Source of the DNA: Rhizobium esperanzae
Lineage (GTDB): Bacteria > Pseudomonadota > Alphaproteobacteria > Rhizobiales > Rhizobiaceae
Direction: 5' to 3'
NCBI RefSeq assembly: GCF_014197615.1
Contig: NZ_JACIFY010000023.1
Coordinates: 38,429 to 102,428, forward strand
Length of the DNA stretch: 64,000 nt
The notes under the pieces are model-generated. The model was not told the DNA's origin and ran no database searches. It was given only the letters and a program-made list of their open reading frames with translations. Shown one piece after another: positions 33,882 through 46,362 of the stretch. The position numbers and the translations under genes are program-made. Positions within the stretch are counted from its first letter, which is position 1. Each line of letters begins with the position of its first letter.

Positions 33882-33941
33882 TCTCAGGCTCGCAAGGACA
33901 TTCGATCCCCTCTCCGCCTGTCGGTGAAGATGGGAACGTGC

Positions 33942-34922
33942 CTACTTGAAGCCGGCAATGGCGTGCGGGACGTAGGGCGCTTCCAGCGCGGCGATTTCCT
34001 CGGCGGTGAGCTTGACGGAGAGTGCGGCAACGGCGTCGCCAAGGTGGTTCGGCTTGGAAGCGCCGATGATCGGGGCGGTCACGGCGCTTTTCTGCAGGAT
34101 CCAGGCGGTGGCGATCTGGGCGCGGGAGATGCCGCGGGCTTTGGCGATCTCCGCCACAGTTTCGACGATCCTGCGGTCGGCATCGATGGACTTGTTATAG
34201 AGCGTCTTGCCGAATTCGTCGGTCTCGCTGCGTGCCGTCGCCTCGTCCCAGTCGCGGGTCAGGCGGCCACGGGCCAGCGGGCTCCAGGGGATGACGGCGA
34301 TTTTCTGGTCCTCGCAGAGCGGCAGCATTTCGCGCTCTTCCTCGCGGTAGAGCAGGTTCAGGTGGTCCTGCATGCTGACGAATTCGGTCCAGCCGTTCAG
34401 CCTGGAGATGTAGAGCGCCTTGGCGAACTGCCAAGCATACATGGAGGAAGCGCCGATATACCGCGCCTTGCCCGATTTGACGACGTCGTGCAGTGCTTCC
34501 AGCGTTTCCTCGATCGGCGTCGTGTAATCGAAACGGTGGATCTGGTAGAGGTCGACGTAATCGGTGCCGAGGCGGCGCAGGCTGTTGTCGATCTCATCGA
34601 AGATCGCCTTGCGCGACAGGCCGGCGCCGTTCGGGCCAGGCCGCATGCGGTTGAACACCTTGGTCGCGAGCACGATGTCCTCGCGCTTGGCGAAGTCCTT
34701 TATGGCGCGGCCGACGATCTCTTCCGAAGAGCCGTTGGAATAGGTGTTGGCGGTGTCGAGGAAATTGATGCCGAGGTCGATCGCCTGCCGGATCATCGCC
34801 CGGCTTTCTTCCTCCCGCAGGCTCCAGGCGTGATTGCCGCGGCCGGGATCGCCGAAGGTCATGCAGCCCAGGCAGATTTTCGAGACTTCCAGCCCGGTCT
34901 TTCCAAATTTCGCATATTCCAT
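33942..34922 (-). CDS. Aldo/keto reductase
   Basis: 326 residues, TIM barrel. The catalytic tetrad is D56, Y61, K88 and H129 (DTANTYSNG, ATKVF, QIHRFD). The C-terminal NADPH-binding motif is QIATAWILQKSAVTAPIIGASKP. It belongs to the AKR group that includes general-stress YhdN/YajO-type enzymes; substrate unknown. The frame extends 19 codons upstream, but homology starts at MEYAKFGKTGLEVSK. Confidence 0.85.
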   Translation of the reverse strand: MEYAKFGKTGLEVSKICLGCMTFGDPGRGNHAWSLREEESRAMIRQAIDLGINFLDTANTYSNGSSEEIVGRAIKDFAKREDIVLATKVFNRMRPGPNGAGLSRKAIFDEIDNSLRRLGTDYVDLYQIHRFDYTTPIEETLEALHDVVKSGKARYIGASSMYAWQFAKALYISRLNGWTEFVSMQDHLNLLYREEEREMLPLCEDQKIAVIPWSPLARGRLTRDWDEATARSETDEFGKTLYNKSIDADRRIVETVAEIAKARGISRAQIATAWILQKSAVTAPIIGASKPNHLGDAVAALSVKLTAEEIAALEAPYVPHAIAGFK

Positions 34923-35150
34923 GAAACGACTCCGTGATGAATTCGACGATCCAATTCGATGCCCCCGGCGGCTTTTCATGATCTAGTGCGGAAACCGGCA
35001 AAGTCGCAGGGCGTCCGTCGAAGAATTCGTTCCGGCCCGCGCACAAGAATGCGTGATGGCTTTTCAGCCGCGCCTGCCACCGCCGGTCCGTCCGCTTGCG
35101 CATTTGCAGCATAAGGTGTTAGCTGGTGCAACATTCACCGGATTTCGCCT

Positions 35151-36782
35151 ATGATACTGCCGCCTCATGATCGCTACGACGATCTCTATCGCGATTTCTC
35201 GTGGCGGATTCCCGAAGATTTCAATATCGGCCGTGCCGTCAGCGACGACTGGGCGGCCCGGGCGCCCGAACGCGTCTGCCTCGAACATTTCAGCCCGGAC
35301 GGCGATCACCGGGCAATGACCTATCGCGTGCTCGCCGACCGTTCCTCGGCCTTCGCCAATGCGCTCGTCTCGCTTGATATCAAACGCGGCGATCGCGTCG
35401 CGCTGCTCCTGCCGCAATCCTTCGAGACGGTGATCGCGCATGTGGCGATCTACAAGACCGGCGCGATCGCGCTGCCGCTGGCGCTGCTCTTCGGCGTCGA
35501 GGCGTTGGAATACCGGCTGAAGGCGGCAGGCGTGGCGGCGATCGTCACCAATGGCTTCGGTCTCGAGCGCATCCGGCAGATCCGTGATCGGCTGCCGATG
35601 CTGAAACATATCGTCAGCATCGACGGGGTGAGTGCCGATGCGGCCGCCTTCGGCGAGCTGGTCGACGGCCATTCCCCTGTGTTCGAGGTTGCCAGGACCG
35701 GCCCGGACGATCCGGCGCTGATGATCTTCACGTCGGGAACGACGGGGCCGCCCAAGGGTGCCCTGCATGGCCACCGCGTCCTGCCCGGGCATATCCCCGG
35801 CATGCAGTTCGCCCATGAGGGTTTTCCGCGGGCCGGCGACAAGGTCTGGACGCCGTCCGACTGGGCCTGGGCGGGAGGGCTGCTCAACGCGCTGCTGCCG
35901 AGCCTGCTGCTCGGCGTTCCCGTCGTCTCGTCGCCGGCACAGAAATTCGATGCCGACATGGCCTACCGCATCATGGCGGAGATGAGGGTGCGCAACGCCT
36001 TCATTCCGCCGACGGCATTGCGGCTGATGCGCGCCGTTTCCGATCCGCGCTCGAAATATGACCTGGTGCTGCGTACCATCGGATCGGCCGGCGAGGCGCT
36101 CGGCCGGGAGACCTATGAATGGGCGCGGCGCGCGCTCGGCATCACCGTCAATGAATTCTACGGTCAGACGGAGTGCAATTTCGTGCTCGCTTCGAGCGCC
36201 GCCTATGCTGTGACCAAGGCGGGCGCGATAGGGCGGGCGGTGCCTGGGCATTGTGTTGCGATCGTCAATGATGCGGGTGACGAGTTGCCGGCCGGTGAGC
36301 CGGGCCAGATCGCCATCGCCAGTCCCGATCCCGTCATGTTCCTCGGCTATTGGAACGATGCGGCGGCGACCGAGAAAAAATTCGTCAAGGGCTGGATGCT
36401 CACCGGCGATATCGGCCGGCAGGATGACGAGGGCTATGTCACCTTCGAAGGCCGCGACGACGACGTGATCACCTCATCCGGGTATCGTATCGGCCCTGCC
36501 GAGATCGAGGATTGCCTGATCGGCCATCCCGCCGTGCAGCTTGCCGCCGCCGTCGGCAAGCCGGATGCGGTGCGCACCGAAATCGTCAAAGCCTATATCG
36601 TGCTGTCGCCCGGCCATCATCCAAGCGAGGCGCTGGCGGCCGACATCAGGGAATGGGTGAAGACGCGGCTTTCGATGCACGAATATCCGCGCGAGGTGGA
36701 ATTCATCGAGGCCCTGCCGCTGACCACCACCGGCAAGGTGATCCGCCGGCTGCTGCGTGAGAAAGCGGCCGCCGAAGGTTAA
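35151..36782 (+). CDS. AMP-binding acyl-CoA synthetase
   Basis: 543 residues of the acyl-adenylate-forming family. The P-loop is MIFTSGTTGPPKGALH; the A5-type motif is NEFYGQTECN; the hinge is GRDDDVITSSGYRIGP; the C-terminal catalytic lysine is in LPLTTTGKVIRR. It activates a carboxylic acid to its CoA thioester; the closest family pattern is that of acetyl/medium-chain acyl-CoA synthetases, but chain length is not inferable. It is a single gene, followed by a RIME-like remnant. Confidence 0.85.
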   Translation: MILPPHDRYDDLYRDFSWRIPEDFNIGRAVSDDWAARAPERVCLEHFSPDGDHRAMTYRVLADRSSAFANALVSLDIKRGDRVALLLPQSFETVIAHVAIYKTGAIALPLALLFGVEALEYRLKAAGVAAIVTNGFGLERIRQIRDRLPMLKHIVSIDGVSADAAAFGELVDGHSPVFEVARTGPDDPALMIFTSGTTGPPKGALHGHRVLPGHIPGMQFAHEGFPRAGDKVWTPSDWAWAGGLLNALLPSLLLGVPVVSSPAQKFDADMAYRIMAEMRVRNAFIPPTALRLMRAVSDPRSKYDLVLRTIGSAGEALGRETYEWARRALGITVNEFYGQTECNFVLASSAAYAVTKAGAIGRAVPGHCVAIVNDAGDELPAGEPGQIAIASPDPVMFLGYWNDAAATEKKFVKGWMLTGDIGRQDDEGYVTFEGRDDDVITSSGYRIGPAEIEDCLIGHPAVQLAAAVGKPDAVRTEIVKAYIVLSPGHHPSEALAADIREWVKTRLSMHEYPREVEFIEALPLTTTGKVIRRLLREKAAAEG

Positions 36783-36840
36783 TGCACATCGCCCGGAAGT
36801 GTGCAGCGGTTCCGGGAGAACGATATGCATAAAAACAAAA
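36783..36840. repeat. Degenerate RIME second module
   Basis: TGCACATCGCCCGGAAGTGT followed by GCAGCGGTTCCGGGAGAACG and ATGCATAAAAACAAA parallels the module in the copy at 46737 read in reverse, with the CGCAAAA/TTTTGCG stem replaced by CCCGGAA/TTCCGGG: a compensatory change that preserves pairing. Confidence 0.55.
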
Positions 36841-36844
36841 GGTG

Positions 36845-38122
36845 TCAGCTCCGGCCGGCCAGCGACATGATCTTTTCGCGCAGCATCTTCGCCATGTTGC
36901 GGGTGCTGCGGTACATATGGAGCTGGGCTGTGACCTGGCGCATGTCGCGGTCGCTGTTCTGCGTCAGGCCGATCACCAGTGTTCCCATTTCCTCGCGCTC
37001 CTGCCAGAAGCGGCTCATGATCGGGTGGTCGGAGACGGCGCAGGAATCGGAGCGGACGATATTGGCGTCGTCGAGATGCCATTCGGTGAGTTCGCTCATC
37101 AACAGCTTGCCCGGCGAATAGCGGGCATAGTTCTCGTCATAGGCGGTCTTCCAGGTATAGGCCTCACCGCCCATCATCAGCACGACGATGGCGGCGATCG
37201 CCTTGCCGTTGAGATCGATCGTGTGAACGCGCACGGCATCGACGGCGGCAAGGTTCGACACCGCCTCGCGGGCGAAGGCCGTATGATAGCGATCGGTGAC
37301 GAGAGCGCTTCGCCGCTTGCCCTTCCAGCCGCCGGCTTCCATCGCCAGGAATTCCTCGAAGCGGACATGGATTTCGCGCGGCTGGCGGGCGACGGCATAG
37401 ACCGCCGTTCCCTGTTCCTCCAGCAGACGCCACTGGCGGCGCATCTCGCGCATATGCGAGGAGGAGATGGTGCGGCTGAGATAGGCCGGCGCCTCTTCGT
37501 CGCTCTGCAGCATCGGGCGCAAATAGGGATTGGTGACAGTGACGGGGAGATTGCGGCTGAGCGCCACGGCCTTGACCATGCGCACGAAGATGCCGTTCAG
37601 CCTGAGATCCGGCAGAACCATGATGCCGGGCAGATTGAGATCGCGCGCCGTCAGTCCCTCGAAGAGATTGTCGAGGGTCTCGGCGGCATCTTCGCTATCG
37701 ACGAGCGGCGTGCCGAGCGGGCCGAAGCTGTTCGACCAGCCGCGGATGATCGACGGGCCGACGGCAAAGCCCGGCTTGTCGATCGAAAACGGCAACAGAA
37801 AGCGCATGCGGCTGCGGCCGGCATTGTGGTCGCGGATCAGGGCGAAGTTCACCTGCCGGTCTTCGAGCCGGGGCATGGCGGGTGCCAGGAAACGGCCGGA
37901 AAAGAAGACGTTCGGCTCCATTGCCCGGTTGGAGAGAAAGTCGAGCTCTTCCTGAAGCTCATAGCCGAGCTTGCCGGGATAAAGGCAGAGTTCGCGCCCC
38001 GGCCGGCCGATCTCGGCGCGTGCTTCCGCCTGCGGCGCCTCGAAATTCAGCGCGGCCAGATCATGCACCATGCGGTTGGCGGTGCTGTCGGTGCTTTCGG
38101 TCACGGGGGGAATACGCACCAT
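36845..38122 (-). CDS. GNAT-family acyltransferase of the CelD/BcsL type
   Basis: 425 residues. The C-terminal half has the GNAT fold of CelD/BcsL-like proteins (VHTIDLNGKAIAAIVVLMMGGEAYTWKTAYDENYARYSPGKLL, with the WKTAYDENYARYSPG acetyl-CoA-loop region). Such proteins act in exopolysaccharide or cellulose assembly in rhizobia. It directly abuts the preceding flippase gene (stop of one against start of the other), so the two are translated together. The sugar or peptide acceptor is unknown. Confidence 0.72.
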   Translation of the reverse strand: MVRIPPVTESTDSTANRMVHDLAALNFEAPQAEARAEIGRPGRELCLYPGKLGYELQEELDFLSNRAMEPNVFFSGRFLAPAMPRLEDRQVNFALIRDHNAGRSRMRFLLPFSIDKPGFAVGPSIIRGWSNSFGPLGTPLVDSEDAAETLDNLFEGLTARDLNLPGIMVLPDLRLNGIFVRMVKAVALSRNLPVTVTNPYLRPMLQSDEEAPAYLSRTISSSHMREMRRQWRLLEEQGTAVYAVARQPREIHVRFEEFLAMEAGGWKGKRRSALVTDRYHTAFAREAVSNLAAVDAVRVHTIDLNGKAIAAIVVLMMGGEAYTWKTAYDENYARYSPGKLLMSELTEWHLDDANIVRSDSCAVSDHPIMSRFWQEREEMGTLVIGLTQNSDRDMRQVTAQLHMYRSTRNMAKMLREKIMSLAGRS

Positions 38123-39547
38123 CTATCGAACTCTCATTTCTGGCGTTGCGGCGGCGGGGCTGGCGAAGGCGAAAAGGACGATGTCGAGCGTGCGGCGGAC
38201 GGCCAGATGCAGCAGGATTGCCTCGACCGCCATGGCCGAGGCCGTGGCAATCGCGGTGCCTTCGATGCCGTAATGCGGGATCAAAGCAAGGTTGAGGCCG
38301 ACATTGGCGGCCAAGGCGCCGGCATAGAGCGCAACGCAGAGGTTCTGCTTGCCCGCCATCATCAGCAGCGTTTCGGCCGGGCCGACCAACGCCTTGGCAA
38401 GGATGCCGGCAAGCAGGATCGCCATGACCAGATAACCCGAGGTGAAGGCGCCGCCGAACAGCGACAGCAGAAGATGTCCGGCGGCAAGCACCGCAAGACC
38501 GACGGCGAGCGCCGGCCAGAAGGTCCAGCGGGCGGCATCGATGGCGGCGGTCGCGAGCTGGCCATGGTCGCCTTCGGCGATGATCGAGGAAAAGCGCGGG
38601 CCGGAGGCTGCCTTGACCGAGAAATTGATGAAATGCACCAGTGCCATCGTCTTGGCGGCGGCGAAGTAGATGGCGACGTCGTGCGGCTCGAGGAAAATGC
38701 CGACCACGACGACATCGGAATTGGTGAGCAGGAAGCTCACGCCCTCGATCAGGAAAATCGGAAAGGCGACGCTGAACCAGGCGAGGAAATCGACCTTGCG
38801 CGGGCCTTCGTCATAATGCCGTCGAAGGCGATAGAGCGTTGCGGCATACTGGCCAAGGGCGGTGACGAAGGTCGCGGCGAGCGCTGCCTGCATGGCGGTG
38901 ACGGCCGTATGCTCGGCGCCGGCGGCAATGGCGATCAGCATGAAGGCGATGATGAGGATCGGTCGGACGATATAAACGGGGCTCAGCGCCATGACCGGCC
39001 AATGGTTGGCCCGCGACGTGCCTTCCAGAATGTCGCCGAGCGCGATCATCGGCATGGCGAGCAGGCCGAGGAAGATCGGGACGAGATAATAGACCTGGAT
39101 CATATGGCCGAAGAAATGCAGTCCGAGCATGCCGGCGGCGAGCACCGCCGTGCCGGAAAGCAGCGCGAAGATGCGCGCCGTGCCGGTCAGGCCGCGGATT
39201 TCCTCGAAGGCGCCCGCTGCCCGGTATTGCGGCAGGAAACGGACGATTGCCGTGTGGAACCCAAGGCACGAGAGATCGCCGAAGACGACGACCAGCACCC
39301 AGACGAAAACGAAGATGCCGTATTCATATTCGCCCATCAGCCGGGCAAGCACGATCTGGGAGACGAAGGCGAGTGCCGCGCTGAGGATGCGGATCGCAAA
39401 AGCGGTCAGCGCCATGCGCTGGGCGGCCGCCTTCTCACCGCGTTCGGTGAGCACGGCCGCAAGCATGCGCAGCGTACGGCTGCCGATCGGGCGCAGACCC
39501 GCGGGCAGCATTTTCTCCGCTGTTTCTATGACTGCCATGATGAACAC
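38123..39547 (-). CDS. Lipopolysaccharide/exopolysaccharide flippase (Wzx-like)
   Basis: 474 residues with about 12-14 membrane segments and no periplasmic domain. The pattern SAALAFVSQIVLARLMGEYEYGIFVFVWVLV near the start is typical of the MATE/MVF-type polysaccharide flippases. It would move undecaprenyl-linked repeat units outward. Its partner is the abutting GNAT acyltransferase; no glycosyltransferase or polymerase lies in view, so it may serve a locus elsewhere. An ATG three codons in (39538) is also possible. Confidence 0.8.
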   Translation of the reverse strand: MFIMAVIETAEKMLPAGLRPIGSRTLRMLAAVLTERGEKAAAQRMALTAFAIRILSAALAFVSQIVLARLMGEYEYGIFVFVWVLVVVFGDLSCLGFHTAIVRFLPQYRAAGAFEEIRGLTGTARIFALLSGTAVLAAGMLGLHFFGHMIQVYYLVPIFLGLLAMPMIALGDILEGTSRANHWPVMALSPVYIVRPILIIAFMLIAIAAGAEHTAVTAMQAALAATFVTALGQYAATLYRLRRHYDEGPRKVDFLAWFSVAFPIFLIEGVSFLLTNSDVVVVGIFLEPHDVAIYFAAAKTMALVHFINFSVKAASGPRFSSIIAEGDHGQLATAAIDAARWTFWPALAVGLAVLAAGHLLLSLFGGAFTSGYLVMAILLAGILAKALVGPAETLLMMAGKQNLCVALYAGALAANVGLNLALIPHYGIEGTAIATASAMAVEAILLHLAVRRTLDIVLFAFASPAAATPEMRVR

Positions 39548-39670
39548 GCAAAACTCTAAAGGTCAGGCAAATCGTCGCTGAAGTCTTGACAGAACAGGGT
39601 TAAGAAACGGTTCCGGATCGAGCCTGCTGCCCGACGCCGACATCCCGGTTTTCCGATGGTGCCGCAAAAA

Positions 39671-39698
39671 GAAAATGCCGCCCGAAGGCGGCATTTTC
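39671..39698 (-). terminator. Rho-independent terminator of secA
   Basis: 12-bp perfect stem (39671-39682 with 39687-39698). On the minus strand the loop is TTCG, a stable UUCG tetraloop, and the stem is followed directly by TTTTT. It lies 20 bp past the secA stop. Confidence 0.85.
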
Positions 39699-39717
39699 GC
39701 AGTCTTTGCGGCTTGCC

Positions 39718-42435
<2,718 letters not shown>

Positions 42436-42681
42436 ATGACTGGCCCTTTCTCAATATTCATCCCCGGCGTTTCTTGTTCGCGGCCCAGCCGAAAATCAGG
42501 CGCGCGCCTTAAAACGCCCGGAAACTGTTCTGGACGCGAGGTTGCGTGACAGATAAGAGGGGGGTCGAATGATGTCAACGGATTTGGCGGATACAGAAAG
42601 GCCACAATCCGGTGCTGATGGCTATTTTGGGCTGGATTCAGAGGATGCTGAAGCCGGCGATGTAACTTTGAAGGGTATTTC

Positions 42682-43563
42682 ATGTTGAGCACCAACAAGC
42701 TTGCCGTTCTGGCGTTTGCAACTTTTGTTGCGCTCCAGGCCCCGGCCCATGCCGATGACGCCGTCATCGCCAAGGTCGGCAATCTGGAAATTCACCAGTC
42801 GGAACTCGACCTCGCGGTCGCCAATCTCGACCCGCAGCTGGCACAGCTTCCCGATGACCAGAAGAAGGTCGCAGCCCTTTCCGCCGCCATCGACGTGAAG
42901 CTGCTGGCTGCCGACGCTGCGGCCGAGAAGCTCGACCAGACCGACGAATTCAAGAAGCGCATGCAGTATCTCACCGACCGCGAGCTGCACAACGCCTACT
43001 TCAAGAAGCATGTGGTCGACATCGTGACGCCTGAAGAAGTCAAGGCCCGCTACGACAAGGAAGTCGCCGCCCTGCCGAAACAGGAAGAAGTCCACGCTCG
43101 TCATATCCTCGTCAAGACCGAGGACGAAGCCAAGGACATCATCAAGCAGCTCGACGCCGGCAAGGATTTCGCTGAACTCGCCAAGGAAAAGTCCACCGAT
43201 CCGAACAAGTCGGAAGGCGGTGATCTCGGCTATTTCTCGCGTGGCCGCATGGTCAAGGAATTCGAAGACGCAGCCTTCGCGCTCGAGAAGGGCACCTACT
43301 CCAAGACGCCGGTCAAGACCGATTTCGGCTATCACGTCATCAAGGTCGAGGATAAGCGCGACGCCCCGCCGCCGCCCTTCGAGCAGGTGCAGGATCAGGT
43401 TCGTCAGCTCGTCATGCGCGACAAGTATCTTGAGCTTCTGAACAAGGCGAAGGCCTCGGCGAAGATCGAGATCACCGACGAGACGCTGCGCAAGGGCTAC
43501 GACCAGGCCAACAAGCAGCCGGAGCCGGGCAGCGAGCCCGCCGCGCCGGCACCGAAGCAGTAA
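42682..43563 (+). CDS. Periplasmic parvulin-type peptidyl-prolyl isomerase
   Basis: 293 residues with a signal peptide (LAVLAFATFVALQAPAHA, cleavage before DD). An N-terminal SurA-like helical domain is followed by a parvulin domain, ARHILVKTEDEAKDIIKQL to GYHVIKVED (about 135-225). The C-terminus is a Pro/Ala-rich tail. It assists folding of exported proteins, which suits the divergent secA next door. GAAGGG precedes the start codon. Confidence 0.9.
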   Translation: MLSTNKLAVLAFATFVALQAPAHADDAVIAKVGNLEIHQSELDLAVANLDPQLAQLPDDQKKVAALSAAIDVKLLAADAAAEKLDQTDEFKKRMQYLTDRELHNAYFKKHVVDIVTPEEVKARYDKEVAALPKQEEVHARHILVKTEDEAKDIIKQLDAGKDFAELAKEKSTDPNKSEGGDLGYFSRGRMVKEFEDAAFALEKGTYSKTPVKTDFGYHVIKVEDKRDAPPPPFEQVQDQVRQLVMRDKYLELLNKAKASAKIEITDETLRKGYDQANKQPEPGSEPAAPAPKQ

Positions 43564-43678
43564 TAATCGTATCTGGGCCCGGTTCTTCCGGGCCCTTCAC
43601 TATCATCGTTGTGTCGCATTTCCGGAGGCGAGCCGGTTTCCCTTTCGCCTGGAAATGCTCTTTGGCAGGTGTCGCATC

Positions 43679-44920
43679 ATGTCCGGTTCCGTCTCTCCGC
43701 TCGCTCCGAAATCCTTCGTCTCGATGCCGTCGCTGCGCGGCGTGCGTATGGCGACGGCCTCTGCCGGCATCAAGTATAAGAACCGTACCGACGTGCTGAT
43801 GATGGTCTTCGACAGACCGGCCGCCGTCGCCGGCGTTTTCACCCGCTCCAAGTGCCCGTCGGCGCCGGTCGATTTCTGCCGGGCGAACCTTCCCCATGGC
43901 AGCGCCCGCGCCGTCGTCGTCAACTCAGGCAATGCCAATGCCTTCACCGGCCTGAAGGGCCGCCAGGCGACCGCGCTGACGGCGAAGTCGGCTGCGGCTG
44001 CCGTCGGCTGCGGTGAAAACGAAGTCTACCTTGCTTCGACCGGCGTCATCGGCGAGCCGCTCGATGCCACCAAGTTCTCAGGCGTCCTGGACAAGATGCA
44101 GGCTGAAGCCACCGGCGATTTCTGGTTCGAGGCCGCAAAGGCCATCATGACGACCGACACCTATCCGAAGGTTTCGACCCGCAGCGCCGAGATCGGCGGC
44201 GTCGCCGTCACGATCAACGGCATCGCCAAGGGCGCCGGCATGATCGCGCCCGACATGGCGACGATGCTCTCCTTCGTCGTCACCGATGCCGATATCGCGC
44301 CGGCTGCGCTGCAGGCGCTGCTGTCCGACGGCGTCGGCCCGACCTTCAATTCCATGACCGTCGACAGCGACACTTCCACCTCCGATACGCTGATGCTGTT
44401 TGCGACGGGGGCGGCGGCCGAGGACGGCCAGGCCCGCATCGAACGCGCCGACGACCCGCGCCTTGCCGCCTTCCGCGCGGCCCTCAACGACGTGTTGAAG
44501 GATCTGTCGCTGCAGGTGGTACGTGACGGCGAGGGCGCCACCAAGATGCTCGAAATCACCGTGACGGGTGCCGAAAGCGATGCCGCCGCCAAGCGCATTG
44601 GGCTGTCGATCGCCAATTCGCCGCTGGTCAAGACGGCCGCCGCCGGCGAAGACGCCAATTGGGGCCGCATCGTCATGGCCGTCGGCAAATCGGGCGAGAT
44701 GGCCGACCGCGACCGGCTCGCCATCTGGTTCGGCGACGTCAGGGTCGCCGTCAACGGCGAGCGCGACCCGGATTATTCCGAGCAGGCCGCCTCTGACGTC
44801 ATGAAGGCGCAGGATATCCCCGTCAAAGTCGATATCGGCCTCGGCGCCGGCACGGCAACCGTCTGGACCTGCGACCTCACCAAGGAATATGTTGCGATCA
44901 ATGGCGACTATCGGAGCTGA
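43679..44920 (+). CDS. argJ: Bifunctional glutamate N-acetyltransferase / amino-acid acetyltransferase
   Basis: About 413 residues. The autocatalytic cleavage site is in GMIAPDMATMLSF, where the bond before the Thr of MATML is cut to release alpha and beta chains; NSGNANAFTG and NSMTVDSDTSTSDT are the family signatures. It transfers acetyl from N-acetylornithine to glutamate in the cyclic arginine pathway. The ATG at 43679 is preferred over one 8 codons earlier. The downstream GNAT gene overlaps its end. Confidence 0.95.
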   Translation: MSGSVSPLAPKSFVSMPSLRGVRMATASAGIKYKNRTDVLMMVFDRPAAVAGVFTRSKCPSAPVDFCRANLPHGSARAVVVNSGNANAFTGLKGRQATALTAKSAAAAVGCGENEVYLASTGVIGEPLDATKFSGVLDKMQAEATGDFWFEAAKAIMTTDTYPKVSTRSAEIGGVAVTINGIAKGAGMIAPDMATMLSFVVTDADIAPAALQALLSDGVGPTFNSMTVDSDTSTSDTLMLFATGAAAEDGQARIERADDPRLAAFRAALNDVLKDLSLQVVRDGEGATKMLEITVTGAESDAAAKRIGLSIANSPLVKTAAAGEDANWGRIVMAVGKSGEMADRDRLAIWFGDVRVAVNGERDPDYSEQAASDVMKAQDIPVKVDIGLGAGTATVWTCDLTKEYVAINGDYRS

Positions 44921-45707
44921 TCGGTCATTGGCGCAGGCATCCATTTCCCAACATAATCTGCCGCTGGTGCGCAGGCTGGAGGCCGTCGGCTTCCGTGCCT
45001 GGCCGGCGGCATCCGTGCAATATGACGGCAGCTGGCAGGTGCGGTTGACGGCCGGCCACCCGTCCAACCGGCTGAATTCGATCGTGCCGCTCGATCCGTC
45101 GGATCACCGCGACGTCGAAATCCGCCTGGAAAAGGCGAGCCGCAAGTTCGAGGCCTATGGTCGCCCCGCCGTGGTGCGCCAGACGCCGCTTGCTTCGCCG
45201 GTGCTGATCGAGCTTCTCCGCGCCCAGAACTGGACGCGGTTCGACGAGACTGTCGTGATGACCTGCGACCTCGCCGAGGCCGAGCTGCCGGATACGCTCG
45301 ATCACCTGCCGACCCATGATGTCGGCCGTTTCGTCGACGCCAACCTCGCCGTCGAGCGGGCGCCGCTGAGCTTGAAGCCGGCGCTTGCCGAGATCATTTC
45401 GGCGATCAAGCCGCCGTCGGGCCTGTTCATGATCGAGAATGCGGCGGATGGTCCGCTGGCGACCGTGCTCTGCGTCCAGGACAACGACCTTGCCGGCATC
45501 ATGTCGCTTTCGGTTTCCGAGACGCGGCGGCGCGAAGGGCTAGGCACCGAGATCCTGACCTCGGCGCTGCGCTGGGCGCGCATGCGCAGCGCCCGCTCGG
45601 CCTGGCTGCAGGTGAAGCTGTCCAACCGTCCGGCCATCGCACTTTACGAACGGCTCGGTTTTCGCGACGCCTATCATTATTGCTATTGGCAGCAGGAACC
45701 GCGATGA
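44901..45707 (+). CDS. GNAT-family N-acetyltransferase
   Basis: About 268 residues. The C-terminal acetyl-CoA motif A reads RRREGLGTEILTSALRWAR, followed by ALYERLGFRDAYHY. The N-terminal part (LVRRLEAVGFRAWPAASVQYDGSWQVRL) is a second, degenerate GNAT-like half. ATG 44889 and ATG 44901 both overlap argJ; the second is chosen on the start MATIGAD. The end overlaps mutT by 4 bp. The acceptor is unknown; the argJ neighbourhood hints at an amino acid or ribosomal-protein target. Confidence 0.8.
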   Translation: MATIGADRSLAQASISQHNLPLVRRLEAVGFRAWPAASVQYDGSWQVRLTAGHPSNRLNSIVPLDPSDHRDVEIRLEKASRKFEAYGRPAVVRQTPLASPVLIELLRAQNWTRFDETVVMTCDLAEAELPDTLDHLPTHDVGRFVDANLAVERAPLSLKPALAEIISAIKPPSGLFMIENAADGPLATVLCVQDNDLAGIMSLSVSETRRREGLGTEILTSALRWARMRSARSAWLQVKLSNRPAIALYERLGFRDAYHYCYWQQEPR

Positions 45708-46132
45708 GCGAGCCTCTCATACAGCGCAATGGCCGGAAGATATTGCTGGTCGCCGCCTGCGCGTTGATCGATGCCGACGGGCGTATCCTCTTGGCACAGC
45801 GTCCCGAGGGAAAGTCACTGGCCGGATTGTGGGAGTTTCCCGGCGGCAAGGTCGAGCCCGGCGAAACGCCGGAGGAAACGCTGGTGCGTGAACTCGAGGA
45901 GGAGCTCGGCATCAACACAAAGATTGCCTGCCTCGCGCCGCTGACCTTCGCCAGCCACTCTTACGAGACCTTCCATCTTTTGATGCCACTCTATATCTGC
46001 CGGCGCTACGAGGGCATTCCCCAGGGCCAGGAGGGCCAGGCGCTGAAATGGGTGCGTCCGCAGGCGCTGCGCGATTACCCGATGCCGCCGGCCGACGAGC
46101 CGCTGATCCCGATGCTGCAGGATTTACTTTAA
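45704..46132 (+). CDS. mutT: MutT-type NTP pyrophosphohydrolase
   Basis: 142 residues; the Nudix box spans residues 47-70 (GGKVEPGETPEE, then the REL.EE.GI part). It probably hydrolyses 8-oxo-dGTP, limiting A:T to C:G transversions. Start 45704 overlaps the GNAT stop in an ATGA junction, so translation is coupled. The stop codon overlaps the first bases of a RIME element. Confidence 0.9.
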   Translation: MSEPLIQRNGRKILLVAACALIDADGRILLAQRPEGKSLAGLWEFPGGKVEPGETPEETLVRELEEELGINTKIACLAPLTFASHSYETFHLLMPLYICRRYEGIPQGQEGQALKWVRPQALRDYPMPPADEPLIPMLQDLL

Positions 46133-46235
46133 AGCGCGTCTCGTTGACCTTGATTCGTGCGACGCGCTTTAATTCTTTATTTTATTGCATGTCGTTATCC
46201 TGGAACTGCGGCACATTTCCAGGCGACATGCATTA
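46131..46235. repeat. Complete RIME-like element
   Basis: First module AAAGCGCGTCTCG...GCGACGCGCTTT, then GCATGTCGTTATCC...GGCGACATGC, about 105 bp. It starts on the mutT stop codon. The arms of the second module have changed in parallel relative to the copy at 46737 (TCCTGGAA/TTCCAGG versus TCGCAAAA/TTTTGCG), so base pairing is preserved. Confidence 0.75.
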
Positions 46236-46362
46236 GCGTTACCTGATTATTGTCGCGCCATGCCGTTTTCGGCTGTGGATATTAATGGATCGTTTAACAC
46301 CTTCTGCCAAAGATCGGCCTCAATCAAGCATCTGGCGTGCGTGTATTAAAAGGCTTGACGTC

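Noticed and set aside
36842..39559. 905-codon plus-strand frame opposite the GNAT and flippase genes
   Set aside because: It is a mirror of two well-supported minus-strand genes in GC-rich DNA; composition is Arg/Asp/His-rich with no domain.
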